Source: Monocercomonoides exilis
Taxonomy: Eukaryota; Preaxostyla; Oxymonadida; Polymastigidae
DNA: 64,000 nt
Assembly: GCA_001643675.2 (NCBI GenBank)
Contig: LSRY02000050.1
Coordinates: forward strand, 416,001 to 480,000
Direction of reading: 5' to 3'
Positions 15,139 to 26,238 of this stretch are shown here, in pieces. The notes beneath the pieces are model-generated. The model was given only the letters and a program-made list of their open reading frames with translations. It had not been told where the DNA came from and made no database searches. A program made the translations under genes and the position numbers. The stretch's first letter is position 1. Each line of letters opens with the position of its first letter.

Positions 15139-18111
15139 TCATTGTTTTACATATTTGAAAGCGCTGTACTGTCTTCGCTTTTTGTTTCTTTTCACGCACA
15201 CGATACTCACAATAACAATCACCACCACAACAACAGAAAAAACGCTTGTGGAAACAATGATTACAACAAGATGTGTGGTGGGCATTGCCTTTGGATCGTC
15301 TTTCTTCTGTTTCACCAAAATCACATTTGCAGAATGCTTATTCTCTCCATTAATAATCCCACTCGAATAAGTCAAGCGACAAACAACTGATGTGTAATCA
15401 TCAACTTCAAACAAAGATGGAGGAATCCTCACTTTCATTTCTGTCTCATTTGTGTATTCAGAAACTGGGCAATTTGCCCATTTCATTTCTTCTCCTTTCC
15501 TTTTTTTGGACACTTCAAACGTAAGTCCACACGGAAACAAGTATGACCCGTGCACAACTGCTTCGATTTCTTTCTCAATTTCATTTTCTCTTTGAAGTTC
15601 ATTCTTTTTGCTGGTTTCATCTCTTTTCAGCGTCACATTCTTCAAAGAAGGAGAAAAGAAATATGAATCCATGTTCTCAGCAGCTGTTCCAGATGCTTTT
15701 TCATCAGATAGCATTCCAAATGGCTTCCCATCAAGACCATCACTTCCTGGAGACAACGATTCCACCAGAATCCCATCTCCATTGATTCTAACATTGTGCC
15801 GCAAAGATGGAAATTTCTCCCAGCCAGCATCGATTGGATGGTTGTTTATGAAACTGCAGTTGTACAAATGCAACGTAGTTGAATGAGAAAGTATTGCTCC
15901 ATCACCAATGTCAATAAATGAGCTGTCATTAACATATGCTAAAGACGATTCATTCAGAAATAAAAGTCCTGAATCCCACGAACACAACAGATTGTTCTCT
16001 TCATTCCTCTGATTCAAATGTTCCTCGTTTGTTGCATTCCGAAAAGCTCTGAGGCTGTAAGCTGCCTCATCGCTCCCACGCTGACTTTTTCGGGTGATAT
16101 TTTTGTTTCTTCCGTAAATTACAAGTTGTGAAAATTCTGTAGTAACTCGCCCAAATTCAATCAGCGTATATGGAAGTAATTTTCCTTCTCCTCCAAGCAC
16201 GTTTTCACCTTTCAAGCCAGTGAACCAAGGCCGAAATACAACATCTGTAATCTGGAAAACACATTCCCCGTATATCAAAGTTAGCGCATCTCCTTCGATC
16301 GCGTCTGGATATTCAAAATCCAAATGAAAAAATGAAAACATGCTGATTTCGTCTCCGAACACTGCAAGTGCAAAGTCGGTTTTTATATTTGCTCCAATTC
16401 GAACGGTTCCTCTGCTCTGTTCACCTTTCAATGAAAGCATTGATACGGAATCATTAACAGAAGAAAACTTTGTAACTTGGCATCCAGAAAACGGCTCGTT
16501 GACAAATATTTTCTCGATGATATACAATGACATGCGATTTTTCCAAGATTTGTGTTTGGCAACATCACTTAATTGAGAGCACGGTTCTTCTTTTCGCCCG
16601 CATGTTTTCTCGTTGCTTGCTTCTTCGCCTCCAACAAAGATGTTCACTGAATGGTATGGCAATATATTCTCTTTGTCTGCTATTAGGTCAATAATTCTTC
16701 CATCTTTCCTATCTTCGAGCAATATGTAATTCTTCTTCCCGTAAATCCCTTCCATCTCTAAATAAAATTGATCTTCATCGATCTGCTTTCTTCCTTCTGG
16801 GAAAGACAAGTAAATATATTCCCCTTTCTCTGCTGCACAATTCGTGAACTCCATATCTTTCAATTCAAGTTTCAGCGTTTTTGTGACTTCGTCTGTGGCT
16901 TGAATAAACATCGCTCCTCCTTTTGACTCGTCATTCAGATGAGCACTCAGCCTATCTGCATTCGCGTTTGCAATTCCGCACGAACAATTCGTGAAATGCA
17001 TTCGAAAAAACAAGCAAGGATGCTCGCTATTCGTTATTTCCAAATATATTGCACCTCCCAATTTGTGCTCTGTTGACCAGCAATTTGTAAAAGTGCAATC
17101 ATCAAACTTTGCAGATTGGCATCCTCCCATTATAGTCAAGACCGATTGCGTTTTGCTTTTCGTGGTGATCGAGTCCAATGTCATGGCGAAAATTTCAATT
17201 TTTTGAGAGGCTTCAGCAAGTATCAGTGCACAGGAAGATACAAAATGTGAAATCTCTATGCTCTGAAACATCAATTCTCCAGATTTGCATTCAATAAGCA
17301 CGCAGCTCAGCTCATTCCCAGTCTCTATATTGCTGATATTCGTTTTTTCCAATTTTGTTTGTGAACCTTCTCCTTCCACAACAAGTAATCCTTGATTTCT
17401 TCCACTTTCTCGTTTTGTATCCACGCAAATATCGGCATAGCTAATGTATAAAAACCCTTTGCCTTTAACGCAAAACAAGGCGTCACCATTTTTCACTTTC
17501 TTTTCGTCTAAAGCTGTTGTTATACCAATGGCATTTTGGTCTCTGTTCTTCAGTTCGATGTGTCTCCCATCAATTATAATTGGCTCGGTATCGAATTTAT
17601 TGCAGCTTTCTCCTGTGTGGATCAATAATTTTCCTTCAGGCTTACAATGCTCCACTGCCTTTTTAATAGTTTTGCATGGTGTATTCCCTGATAGTCCACA
17701 TTCTTCGCTGTCAACCCCGTTTTCTCCATCAACTTCAACTTCATTCTCTTCATTGAGTTCCATTTCTTTATAAGTAATTTCAGAATGGCATTCAGTAATT
17801 CTTTTCTCGTTCTCTTTTCGCAAGCTGACATCGTCCAAATTCAAAAAAGAGGTTTTTCTGCTCAAGTGTTCAAGGCATCTTTCGTGCATTTGGTCCATGT
17901 TTCCTTCATCGTCTTCTATTATTTCTTTACGTTCGTGTAAGCGTGCGGTAGAATTAAGACTCAGACAATCAATTCCTTCACATGCACAATTAACATTTCT
18001 CCAGAAAACCGCATCCCCCTTTTCTCTTTTTGTTTGCATGTCTTCATCTCCTTTCTTTTTAATGCAATTGATGTCGTAGACACAGCAAAAAATGCTCACA
18101 AACAAAAACAT
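15139..18111 (-). CDS. Large beta-helix surface membrane protein, 990 residues, single exon
   Basis: The N terminus (MFLFVSIFCCVYDINC) looks like a signal peptide. Two Cys-Gly...Pro-Cys units typical of this surface family are visible: CGLSGNTPCKTIKKAV near residue 137 and CGRKEEPCSQLSDV near residue 503. Each is followed by beta-strand/turn-rich sequence with many Asn-X-Ser/Thr sites, as in pectin-lyase-like parallel beta-helices. One membrane helix (about residues 945-972, VVIIVSTSVFSVVVVVIVIV) and a short basic tail (KRNKKRRQYSAFKYVKQ) close the protein. The topology is therefore a large extracellular domain, one helix and a ~17-residue cytoplasmic tail. No intron is needed, unlike the neighbours. 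The ligand is unknown; the role is inferred to be adhesion or cell coat. Confidence 0.85.
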   Translation of the reverse strand: MFLFVSIFCCVYDINCIKKKGDEDMQTKREKGDAVFWRNVNCACEGIDCLSLNSTARLHERKEIIEDDEGNMDQMHERCLEHLSRKTSFLNLDDVSLRKENEKRITECHSEITYKEMELNEENEVEVDGENGVDSEECGLSGNTPCKTIKKAVEHCKPEGKLLIHTGESCNKFDTEPIIIDGRHIELKNRDQNAIGITTALDEKKVKNGDALFCVKGKGFLYISYADICVDTKRESGRNQGLLVVEGEGSQTKLEKTNISNIETGNELSCVLIECKSGELMFQSIEISHFVSSCALILAEASQKIEIFAMTLDSITTKSKTQSVLTIMGGCQSAKFDDCTFTNCWSTEHKLGGAIYLEITNSEHPCLFFRMHFTNCSCGIANANADRLSAHLNDESKGGAMFIQATDEVTKTLKLELKDMEFTNCAAEKGEYIYLSFPEGRKQIDEDQFYLEMEGIYGKKNYILLEDRKDGRIIDLIADKENILPYHSVNIFVGGEEASNEKTCGRKEEPCSQLSDVAKHKSWKNRMSLYIIEKIFVNEPFSGCQVTKFSSVNDSVSMLSLKGEQSRGTVRIGANIKTDFALAVFGDEISMFSFFHLDFEYPDAIEGDALTLIYGECVFQITDVVFRPWFTGLKGENVLGGEGKLLPYTLIEFGRVTTEFSQLVIYGRNKNITRKSQRGSDEAAYSLRAFRNATNEEHLNQRNEENNLLCSWDSGLLFLNESSLAYVNDSSFIDIGDGAILSHSTTLHLYNCSFINNHPIDAGWEKFPSLRHNVRINGDGILVESLSPGSDGLDGKPFGMLSDEKASGTAAENMDSYFFSPSLKNVTLKRDETSKKNELQRENEIEKEIEAVVHGSYLFPCGLTFEVSKKRKGEEMKWANCPVSEYTNETEMKVRIPPSLFEVDDYTSVVCRLTYSSGIINGENKHSANVILVKQKKDDPKAMPTTHLVVIIVSTSVFSVVVVVIVIVSIVCVKRNKKRRQYSAFKYVKQ

Positions 18112-18657
18112 ATCGCAATATTCCGAAATTAAAATTATCCTTTATGATCATAACCATATATTTATTTCAATTTTTGATTTTAATTTTTTCGAAAATAAAA
18201 ATTTAAATTAAAAATTTAAGAAATTTAAATTATTTGCTGTTTATAGAACTTTGTGATAAGAAAATATCTCATTCTGAAAACACTTTGAATTGAATTTCCA
18301 AAATACTCTACATAAACAAATTTTCTTGTTTTTTTATTTCAAATCATAATTGAAGAAAAACAATATTTCATCAATTTATACTTGAAATATCTCAATGATA
18401 AAATTTAAATATTTCAATTTTTTTAAAATTATATGGTTAGATGATCAAAAGAAAAGATATTTGAATCTAAAGTTTGAAAGGGATATTGAATGAATGAAAG
18501 GAAATTGATTTCATGTTTTATTTATTGGAAAAATATAAATTGGATTATGAATTTTTTCCATTTTAACTTTCATAGATAGAGAGAGATGTTTGCTTTGGTT
18601 GATTATTTTGTTGATTGATAAGTTGAAAGCACAATTATTGTTATTTAAACTCTAAAA
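18112..18657. other. AT-rich intergenic, divergent promoter region
   Basis: This separates the divergently transcribed 990-residue surface gene and family F copy 4. It consists of A/T-rich sequence with TTTAAATT repeats near 18200-18235. No coding frame is supported. Confidence 0.5.
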
Positions 18658-20411
18658 ATAGATAATATTAATGCTGTAGAGGGAAAATCAACAGCTGAAT
18701 TGCGAGAGATTCCTCTTTCAGAGAAGTTTTCGAGTATATCTGATTATTTTTATATATTTTGCGTTCTTAATTGTTTTGAAAAGAATTAATCCGCCTGTTT
18801 GATAAACTTTCTTTTGGAGAGCCGAGCCGTATTAGCGATAAAATTTGTTGTTTGATTGACAAAATGAATGAGGAAGAATTAAATTCTTTTTTTGCGAAAA
18901 CTGTTTACGAAAAGATTGGAAATATGTTTGAAAAAGATGAAATTTCTTTGAAAAATGTTTCATTGCTGCTGATATGAATGGGACGTTGCAAAGTATTGAA
19001 AGGAATATGGAATAACAACTTTGATGATTGTTCATTATGTAGAAAAATTGAATGCCTGCTAACTGATGAAGCACAAAAAAAGGAAGTGAACAATGAAAAG
19101 CAAATTACTGATCTCTGCAAATGCTATCTATTATTAAGTGATTTTAATTTTAACGTTTCGAAGGAACTGATGATTTTTATTGTTCCTTGTCTGCTGAAAG
19201 TTTCGTTACAAAAAGAGGAAAGTGAAGAAACACAAAAAGAAGTTGAAACTGCCTTATTGGCTTTGAGTTGCATTCCTGAATTTGTGGTATGAGCATTTTA
19301 ATTATATGGCATATGAATATGGGTGATTCTTTTTGAAAAGTCACAAATGTCTAATTTTCATAAGAATCAAAAATTTCATATATAGCTATATATTTTGTTA
19401 ACAAGTGTCAAACTACACTTTAATGGAATCTATTTCTTGATAATGCGATTTCAAACATTTTTGAGGAGATTTGTGAGCTGAAACAGAAATTTGAGCAAAA
19501 TATGAAATTTTTAAAGTATTTGAGAATTAAACATTTGTGACTTTTCAAAAAGAATCACCCATATGTTTATATTTGCATTTGTTTCATCATAGTTAATCGA
19601 TCCGGCATTGTACCTGAACGAGATAACCGAAATCATCCTGTACCATCAGGAGCATCGTAATCTTTCGAGACTGGCGTATCAGTCTGCTTGGGGCTTTTTG
19701 AAGACCAGGTTATTGTTGGGAGGTGGGCTGGATGGTTTGCATGCGAAAGAGATGCATTTTGTGACTGAAGCAGCAAATGAACAAGAAGAGCTTTCATATT
19801 GCGTTGATTGGATGAAAAAGGAAAAACGAATTATGGCGAACGGAGAAGAAGAATATGATGACGATGATGATGATGAAGAAAGAAAAGAAGAAGAGAAAAT
19901 TTCTGTTATTAAGCGGTGGCTGATGACGATATACATCTTTCTCTTCTTCTTCCAGCTGAGTGACGCAGACGTGCTGATGCTGACAAGCAGCGTGGCCTGT
20001 TTAAACAGAAAAGCGAGGGTCAGCCGCATAAGTGTTTCGAATGAGTGCCTCTCTTTGTACGTCAGTGCGGTGGATGCGAAAGAGCATGTGGCATTTGAGC
20101 TGATGAGGATTGGTGCAGGGGCAATTCTGGTGGGAGAGCTGCAGAAGCCGACGCTGCACGAGCTGATGGAAAGGTTGTGCTTGAAGTTGCTGAAACAGCT
20201 GTCACGGGGGTTTTGTGAACGTGTGGAGAACGAGGAAGCCAGGAGGAAGTTAAAGATGTTGCAAAGTGAAATGTGCGAAATGATGGAGGAAGAAGGATTT
20301 TATGACACTATTTTGAGCCTCAAACAAATAATTGTTGGACGCATTTTTAATATCGATAGGTATTTAATTGGCAATGAAAAAGATTATGATGCGCTTTGTT
20401 TTGTCTGTTGA
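18658..20411 (+). pseudogene. Family F copy 4: disrupted by a stop codon, MITE in intron 2
   Basis: Homologous exons are 18658-18733, 18784-19286 and 19593-20411. The expected start reads ATA, with no in-frame ATG in exon 1. Exon 2 has an in-frame TGA at 18975-18977, exactly where other copies have LLLKHxGYC (here LLLI-stop-MGRC). Intron 2 is 306 bp instead of ~60 bp because it holds a 240-bp inverted-repeat element. Exon 3 is open, with LNEITEIILYHQEHRNLS, FVTEAANEQEELSYCVDW, a local Asp/Glu insertion (near 19855-19895) and MMEEEGFYDTILSL, and it has higher GC content and a divergent end (DALCFVC). An intact exon 3 could still be expressed from another start. The gene call is firm; loss of full-length function is likely. 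Confidence 0.75.
19321..19560. mobile_element. 240-bp MITE (type A) inside intron 2 of family F copy 4
   Basis: The ends are inverted repeats of about 30 bp (GGGTGATTCTTTTTGAAAAG at the left and its complement at the right). The element is flanked on both sides by ATAT, a possible target-site duplication. A second copy with matching interior (TTGATAATNCNATTTCA, GAAACAG(A/G)AATTTGAGCA) lies at 56594-56832. It has no coding capacity. Confidence 0.85.
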
Positions 20412-21113
20412 ATGTCTTTCTTATTTTTATTTATTTATTTTTTGAAGATTTTCTTCTTCATTTAAAATATTCTTTCTTTACTGCGAGTGTCAATTTGTCT
20501 ATGAAACAATTATGGGTCTTTGTGAATTCAGTTGAAAACTCGAGCCTTTTATTAATTTGATAATTTACACCTTTCATTTTTGTTCTTTTTAATAAAAATA
20601 GATTAACATTAACTAAGTGGGAAAATTATAAGATTCAGATTTCAAACAAAAACTGGATTTTTTTCCCATTTCAAAAATTTAATTCAAAGAAAAAAATTTG
20701 AAATTCGAAGTTAAATAAGTATTAAATAAAAAAGTTTGTTTCAAATAATTTGAACAGAATTTTTCCATTACGGTGATTTATAAACCCGAACATTTTTTTG
20801 AAAACCCGAACAAAAAATAAATGAATTTATTTTTGTGCATTGTGTATTGACTTCGTTTTTAAAAAAAATACTAATAATAAATATAATCAACAACCTCTTG
20901 TTTCACAATTTTTCGAGAGTTTCTTTCTTTTTTTCCATCATCAGAAATATCATCATTTCAAATTTTCAATGTGTTGAATTTTCTTTTTTTCGGTTTTTCA
21001 TCTTCAAACAAAGCCTTTTCAATTTCTTTACTATCTTTTTCTTCATTTTTTGACTCTTTTCTTTCATCCTTTTCTTTTTTCCATACTATCAAAAAAACTT
21101 CATCAGTTATTAA
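20412..21113. other. AT-rich intergenic stretch
   Basis: The only notable item is GGTGATTTATAAACCCGAAC near 20773-20792, with a second GAAAACCCGAAC about 20 bp later. The same motif occurs at 55040-55062 downstream of copy 8. No gene is supported. Confidence 0.5.
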
Positions 21114-22400
21114 TTAACCAAAATAATCAAACCTTTTTGTTCTTTTCTTCAGAGTGACGGAACGTTCTTTTGGAAGCTTGGCTAACACTTCGTGCCACTG
21201 ATGAGACAGCACTCCGCTCTTCGCAAATGATGATTTGATTGTTGAAGGCAACAAAGAAGTTTGCAAAGCTTGTGGAAAAACATCAGCCAGTGCTTCTCGT
21301 CGCAAAATAACAGATGAAGAAGAAGGTGCTTCATAATTAGCATTAATTGTTTTTTTAAAAACAGCAAATACGCCATGATCCAATGACTGTGCAATGTGAG
21401 TGGTGTGGGGCACGAAGGTGACGACATCTATTAAAGAATCGGCAAACTTCTTCCATCAGTCAAGCTGCGCTCTCGATGAATGCGAATCAAAAAGGAGAAG
21501 TCACCACTCTTCATTTCTCTTTTAAATTTTTCCTCTATATCTGTATCCTGTCTGGAACACTTTTTCAGCATATTTGAGGAATTGCGCTTCAGTCATCCAT
21601 CCTTCATTTTCACTCCAAACATCCAACTGCGAACTCAGAACAAGGCGCACTTCATCAGGTAATTTGTGACAAGGCCACAGATCGACGCTTTTTAGGCAGT
21701 AGCCATCAGCTGCAACTGCAACGACGAGAGTTGCATTCGGCATATTCATCGGTGTTTAAAAGAAACAATAAAGCATGTCTGAAGGATGGAAAACAAGAGA
21801 AGAGAAAGAATCAGAAAGTCTTAGAGAATAATCATCAATATTGAAGATGAGAGAGTTAGAATAATAATATTGATCATGAAGGTTTTGTGAAAGAGTTAAA
21901 AATGGAAGAAGAGTTTGTTGATTTGATGCGGAGAGCCTTTGGATGTCGACATTTTGAGGGTGGAAATCATTAAGCTCGAGGTTCATTTTGACATATTGAA
22001 AGGGACAGGCTTTTGAAATGTTTTCTTCTTCCACTTCTTGGTCAATGTTGTCTTTCCTTCCATCATTTATAACATTGTTCATCTGAAAGGATAAAAAATA
22101 GATAAAAACAACAAATAAAAAATTGTGACAAACTAATTTCCTCATTTACGCTGAATTGAAACTTGTCCCACTTTCACATTCTGTTTTCTGCACTACCAAT
22201 ATAGTTTCCTTTTCTTCCTGCTTGAATAATTCTGGTCTTCAATTTTTACCTTCCTTTCTTCCTTTTTCCACCGCTGCAACTGCCCTATCAATTGCAGAGC
22301 GAGTGAATTCCTTCATGTTTGCAGCATCAACAACCAAAGCTTCTCCATTAGCGATAATTGTTGCAACTCGTTCTTATCTTCTTTCAATATGTCGATATTA
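21114..22400 (-). pseudogene. Dead DDE-superfamily (pogo/Tigger-like) transposase
   Basis: Three minus-strand pieces fit one decayed transposase. At 21114-21413 the segment VPHTTHIAQSLDHGVFAVFKK is the classic C-terminal part of the DDE_1 endonuclease, where a catalytic acidic residue precedes PHTTH. At 21522-21749 the segment ATLVVAVAADGYCLKS plus SENEGWMTEAQFLKYAEKVF is the preceding part of the same domain. Around 22200-22400 a helical segment (AIDRAVAAVEKGRKEGK, then RPELFKQEEKE) resembles the DNA-binding N terminus. An in-frame stop interrupts the join between the first two pieces (near 21455), and the intervening sequence is not open. No terminal repeats were identified. Confidence 0.7.
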
Positions 22401-22547
22401 AAAGGATCTCATAAAACTTCTAATTTTCTTTAATCCTTGTTGTTTTTTATTTTCGACAACACTCATTTCAAAAAAATTCTGGTGATGATCTTTTCATTTT
22501 TTTTAAAAAAAAATTTTTTTTTGAAATGAAAAGAAATTAAAAAAAAA

Positions 22548-23010
22548 GGCGAGATATAACCTCGTTGACAGACAAGTTGAGCAAAAGTACAGATAGCAAA
22601 TGAAAAGTACTCTTTTTCTAATTATTATAAAATTATTATTATTTGGCGAAACTTCGTCTATCATGTTCTATCTAAATAATTCGAAAAATACAAAAATAAT
22701 GGGTGAGATCATTGACTGAAATTGTTCTTTCGCGTATCTTCTCATATGGCTTTAAAACATTAATGGATTCTGTTGTTTGTATATATAATTTTAATTATTA
22801 TTTATTTTCTTAAAGAAAAATTTCATTATTTAAATTATAAGTAACAAAAACACAAATTCTTTTTTAATGTCTTTGCTTGGGAACTCCGCTGACGAGAAAA
22901 GAATGCATCACCTTAAAAGTGCTTGAATAATCATTACATAGTTGGTTCATGGTATAAATAATATTGATGTTTGTAATTTCAATTTTTTATTGAAATAAAT
23001 AATATTTTGT
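22548..23010 (+). repeat. Left terminal inverted repeat (463 bp)
   Basis: It is reverse-complementary to 24779-25241. The inner boundary is where AATATTTTGT is followed by different sequence in the two arms. Confidence 0.9.
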
Positions 23011-24439
23011 GAAAGTTTTTCAATTTATATGTTGCATAGATCAGAAAACCGAATAAGTTAGTTAATAGCAACATATAATGGACAAAAATTTGTTTTATGC
23101 ATTGAGTTGAATAATTAGGCGAACGCGATTAAAGGAATGAATGAAATTGAACAAATTTTTTACAAAAAGAAAGTTGATAATAAATAAAAAAGCTGGATTA
23201 TTTAAAGAATTTCATAGTGTTTGTGTGGAAGAGTTTATAGCATCTATGCAGAACACAAGATTGAGGAGATGATTTTGAAGAAGAAGAGAGTGGGAATAAA
23301 TGGGAAAATGATAATTTATTGTATTTTTTTATATTTCACTTTGTTTCTATTTTTGGATAGAAAAATCTTGATAAGATGAAAATGAATTATTTTTCTTTTA
23401 TATGTTTTTTCACAAACAAAAGAAAATCTATGATATTCAAAAGGAAGTTGTTGATGTTTGGCTTTTATTGAATTGATTGTGTTAATTTGATTTATGTTTC
23501 TCATTTTATGAATGAAAAAAAGTAATTTCAATTTTACATTAAAATATGTGTTTGTTTTATTTCTCAATAGCTTTTGTTATAAAAAAAACAAGAAAAATGA
23601 AAATTCTAATGAGATTTCTTTTATCCTTTGTATTTAACGACAAGGTTTCAAGAATAATAATGAATGTGAACTCATTTTTCTTATCTTTTGAAAAATTAAA
23701 TATTCACATTTTCAACAATAATTTTGAAAGTATGTGAAACAATAAAACGCATCAAAAAACTTAGAATTTGCTGTGAACAAAAGATATCAGAAAATTATCA
23801 TCGATAGCTTCAACTGCCCCACATCTCAACAAGTTAACAGCTTTCAAATCTCAACTTTTCATCATTCAACTCAAGGAATAAATGCGATCACAACCTATTT
23901 CTCAACAATTCTCCTATTCCTCTCTGAATATCTGAACAAGGTTTCAAAAAAAATATCACAAAATTTTTGATCTTCGATTGATCGAAGTAGAGAAAATCAC
24001 AACGCAGGTCCAGTCATCTCATAAAAAGCTCCTTCGCTTCTGTTTCTTTTCCTCCTTCCTTTTCTCCATTCTCTTTCTCTTTTAATCCACGTCTCTTGCA
24101 TGCACTTCCAGTTCTTTTTCAATTTTTCGAAAAAAAAATAAATCAAATTGACAACAGCGCTTTTGAAAATAGTTTATAAATAAAAAATCTGCTTATTGAA
24201 AACTCTCTTGCAGATTTCCGCTCAAGTTGAACCAGGCAGTGACGCTCCCGATGATATGGGATGACATCTTTGATTTCATCCTAAAAACATTCTGTTTTTT
24301 CTTTTTAAAAAAAAACAAAAACTGAATAAAAATTAAATAAAAATAAAATAAAATTAAAAAAAAATAAAAAATATGAAAGAGGAGAAGAAAGAAATTCAAA
24401 AACGTTGAAAACATAAAAAAGTTTAAACATTATGAGAAA

Positions 24440-24640
24440 AAATGCAACTCAATGCCAAAAGAGCCATTTCCACTTCTTTTCGTGTTTTTTCTTTTTCATC
24501 TCTTTTTCAACAACCATCTTTTCGTTCTTTTTCCTGCAATCGAGAATTTGAATATTTTTCGATCCAGATTATCCCCCAATATATTGAAGTATTCATTGCG
24601 CTGCAATAACAATAATGCATCTTCCAAAGATGATTTTCTT
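24440..24640 (-). pseudogene. Relic of family F exon 2 inside the long-TIR element
   Basis: Minus-strand sequence at about 24440-24490 reads RKEVEMALLALSCI, the hallmark end of family F exon 2. Upstream, at about 24600-24640, it reads SLEDALLLLQ, matching the SMENAILLLK block. The frames between them are broken by stops and indels, and no exon 3 follows. It is a decayed ninth copy. Confidence 0.7.
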
Positions 24641-24778
24641 TTTCAATTCTGGTTGCAAATTATCATTTATATCTTTCTGTGCTAGTGTAATCAAAACATT
24701 CCAAATACAATATATCAAATGCTCCATTTATTTCTTTAAGTTATTTAACTTCTGAGATATACAGATACCAAATCGAAT

Positions 24779-25241
24779 ACAAAATATTATTTATTTCAAT
24801 AAAAAATTGAAATTACAAACATCAATATTATTTATACCATGAACCAACTATGTAATGATTATTCAAGCACTTTTAAGGTGATGCATTCTTTTCTCGTCAG
24901 CGGAGTTCCCAAGCAAAGACATTAAAAAAGAATTTGTGTTTTTGTTACTTATAATTTAAATAATGAAATTTTTCTTTAAGAAAATAAATAATAATTAAAA
25001 TTATATATACAAACAACAGAATCCATTAATGTTTTAAAGCCATATGAGAAGATACGCGAAAGAACAATTTCAGTCAATGATCTCACCCATTATTTTTGTA
25101 TTTTTCGAATTATTTAGATAGAACATGATAGACGAAGTTTCGCCAAATAATAATAATTTTATAATAATTAGAAAAAGAGTACTTTTCATTTGCTATCTGT
25201 ACTTTTGCTCAACTTGTCTGTCAACGAGGTTATATCTCGCC
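24779..25241 (-). repeat. Right terminal inverted repeat (463 bp)
   Basis: This is the partner of 22548-23010. It ends 21 bp before the left end of the 410-bp MITE at 25263. Confidence 0.9.
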
Positions 25242-25262
25242 CACAATTGGATAAAACTTGAT

Positions 25263-25672
25263 TATAGTTAGTGTTAATAATGGTGGACACTTTCAATAAT
25301 GGTGGACAGTCGCATTATTTCAACAACTATTGATAGTTGCATTTCATCAATTTACCCATTTATTCCTTCAATGAATGCAAACTTATAAGTCATTCAAAAA
25401 TGAAACAACTTGCTCCCAAGAATAAAGAAAGAGACATTTTCTATTTTCGGAGAAACTCGGAGAAATAAGATTCTCCGAGTTTCTCCGAAAAGAAAAAATA
25501 ATTTTTATTAAATTTCACCGTATTGGATAAATTATTAAAACAATTCACATTGGTTTGTATTCAATGAGGGAATAATTTGGTTAATTGTCAAAAAGCAACT
25601 ATCAATAGTTGTTGAAATAATGCGACTGTCCACCATTATTGAAAGTGTCCACCATTATTAACACTAACTATA
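25263..25672. mobile_element. 410-bp MITE with perfect 78-bp terminal inverted repeats
   Basis: The arms at 25263-25340 and 25595-25672 are perfect reverse complements and begin TATAGTTAGTGTTAATAATG. Each arm contains the direct repeat AATAATGGTGGACA twice. The tip begins and ends with TA, as expected for a TA-targeting Tc1/mariner-like MITE. There is no coding frame, and a strong hairpin sits in the centre. Confidence 0.9.
25444..25491. repeat. Perfect 21-bp inverted repeat (hairpin) within the MITE
   Basis: TTTTCGGAGAAACTCGGAGA and its complement are separated by 6 bases (ATAAGA). Each arm also contains two CGGAGAA copies. Confidence 0.95.
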
Positions 25673-26238
25673 GATATGAAAGAAAATAAGTTTGGAGGAG
25701 GCTGCGGAATATGTTCCAAAAAGAAAGAAAGAAAAAAAAAAGAAAAAGACAAAGACAAAGACATAGAAATTTAGAGTGAAATTTTTTGCAAATATACCAT
25801 CATATGGGATGATATATTTTGCTCAAAAAATTTTGTTCCATTCAAAATTTTCTTTCCATTTATTAAATCCTCCTTCTCTTCTGTTTCACTTTCATCAAAC
25901 CTCATTTTCAAAAAGCGACAAACATTCATATATATATAAGATATACTCAAATCACATTTGTAAAGAATTCGAAGAATTTTCAAATATTTTCTTATTTTGA
26001 ATCGACTGTGGGTTTGATCGTCACAAACAAAAGATTTGTGCTTCTGGTGTTGCACAGCGGGACTTCTTGGCTTTGTTGCACTTCGCTTTTTGCGTCAGCT
26101 TATATTCAGTGGAACCTTTAAAACTGCTTTTGAAACCTTTTGTTTTGCGAAATCATCAACAATGTTTGCTGTTTTTTGTGTTTTTTTCGTTGAATATGAA
26201 GTTTTGCGTCAAAATAACATTTGCATACAACGAGCAGA
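25673..26238. other. AT-rich upstream region of family F copy 5
   Basis: It contains a GAAAGAAAGAAAAAAAAAAG run near 25718-25760. No gene is supported. Confidence 0.5.

Larger units (their letters stand above)
22548..25241. mobile_element. 2.7-kb element with perfect 463-bp terminal inverted repeats
   Basis: The arms at 22548-23010 and 24779-25241 are reverse complements; comparing them by eye I found no mismatch over 463 bp. The tip is GGCGAGATATAACCTCG. The flanks (poly-A at the left, CACAATTGG at the right) show no clear target-site duplication. The 1768-bp centre has no transposase frame; it contains short unsupported frames and, at 24440-24640, a relic of family F. It is presumably a non-autonomous DNA transposon or a recently formed or gene-converted palindrome. 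Confidence 0.8.
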
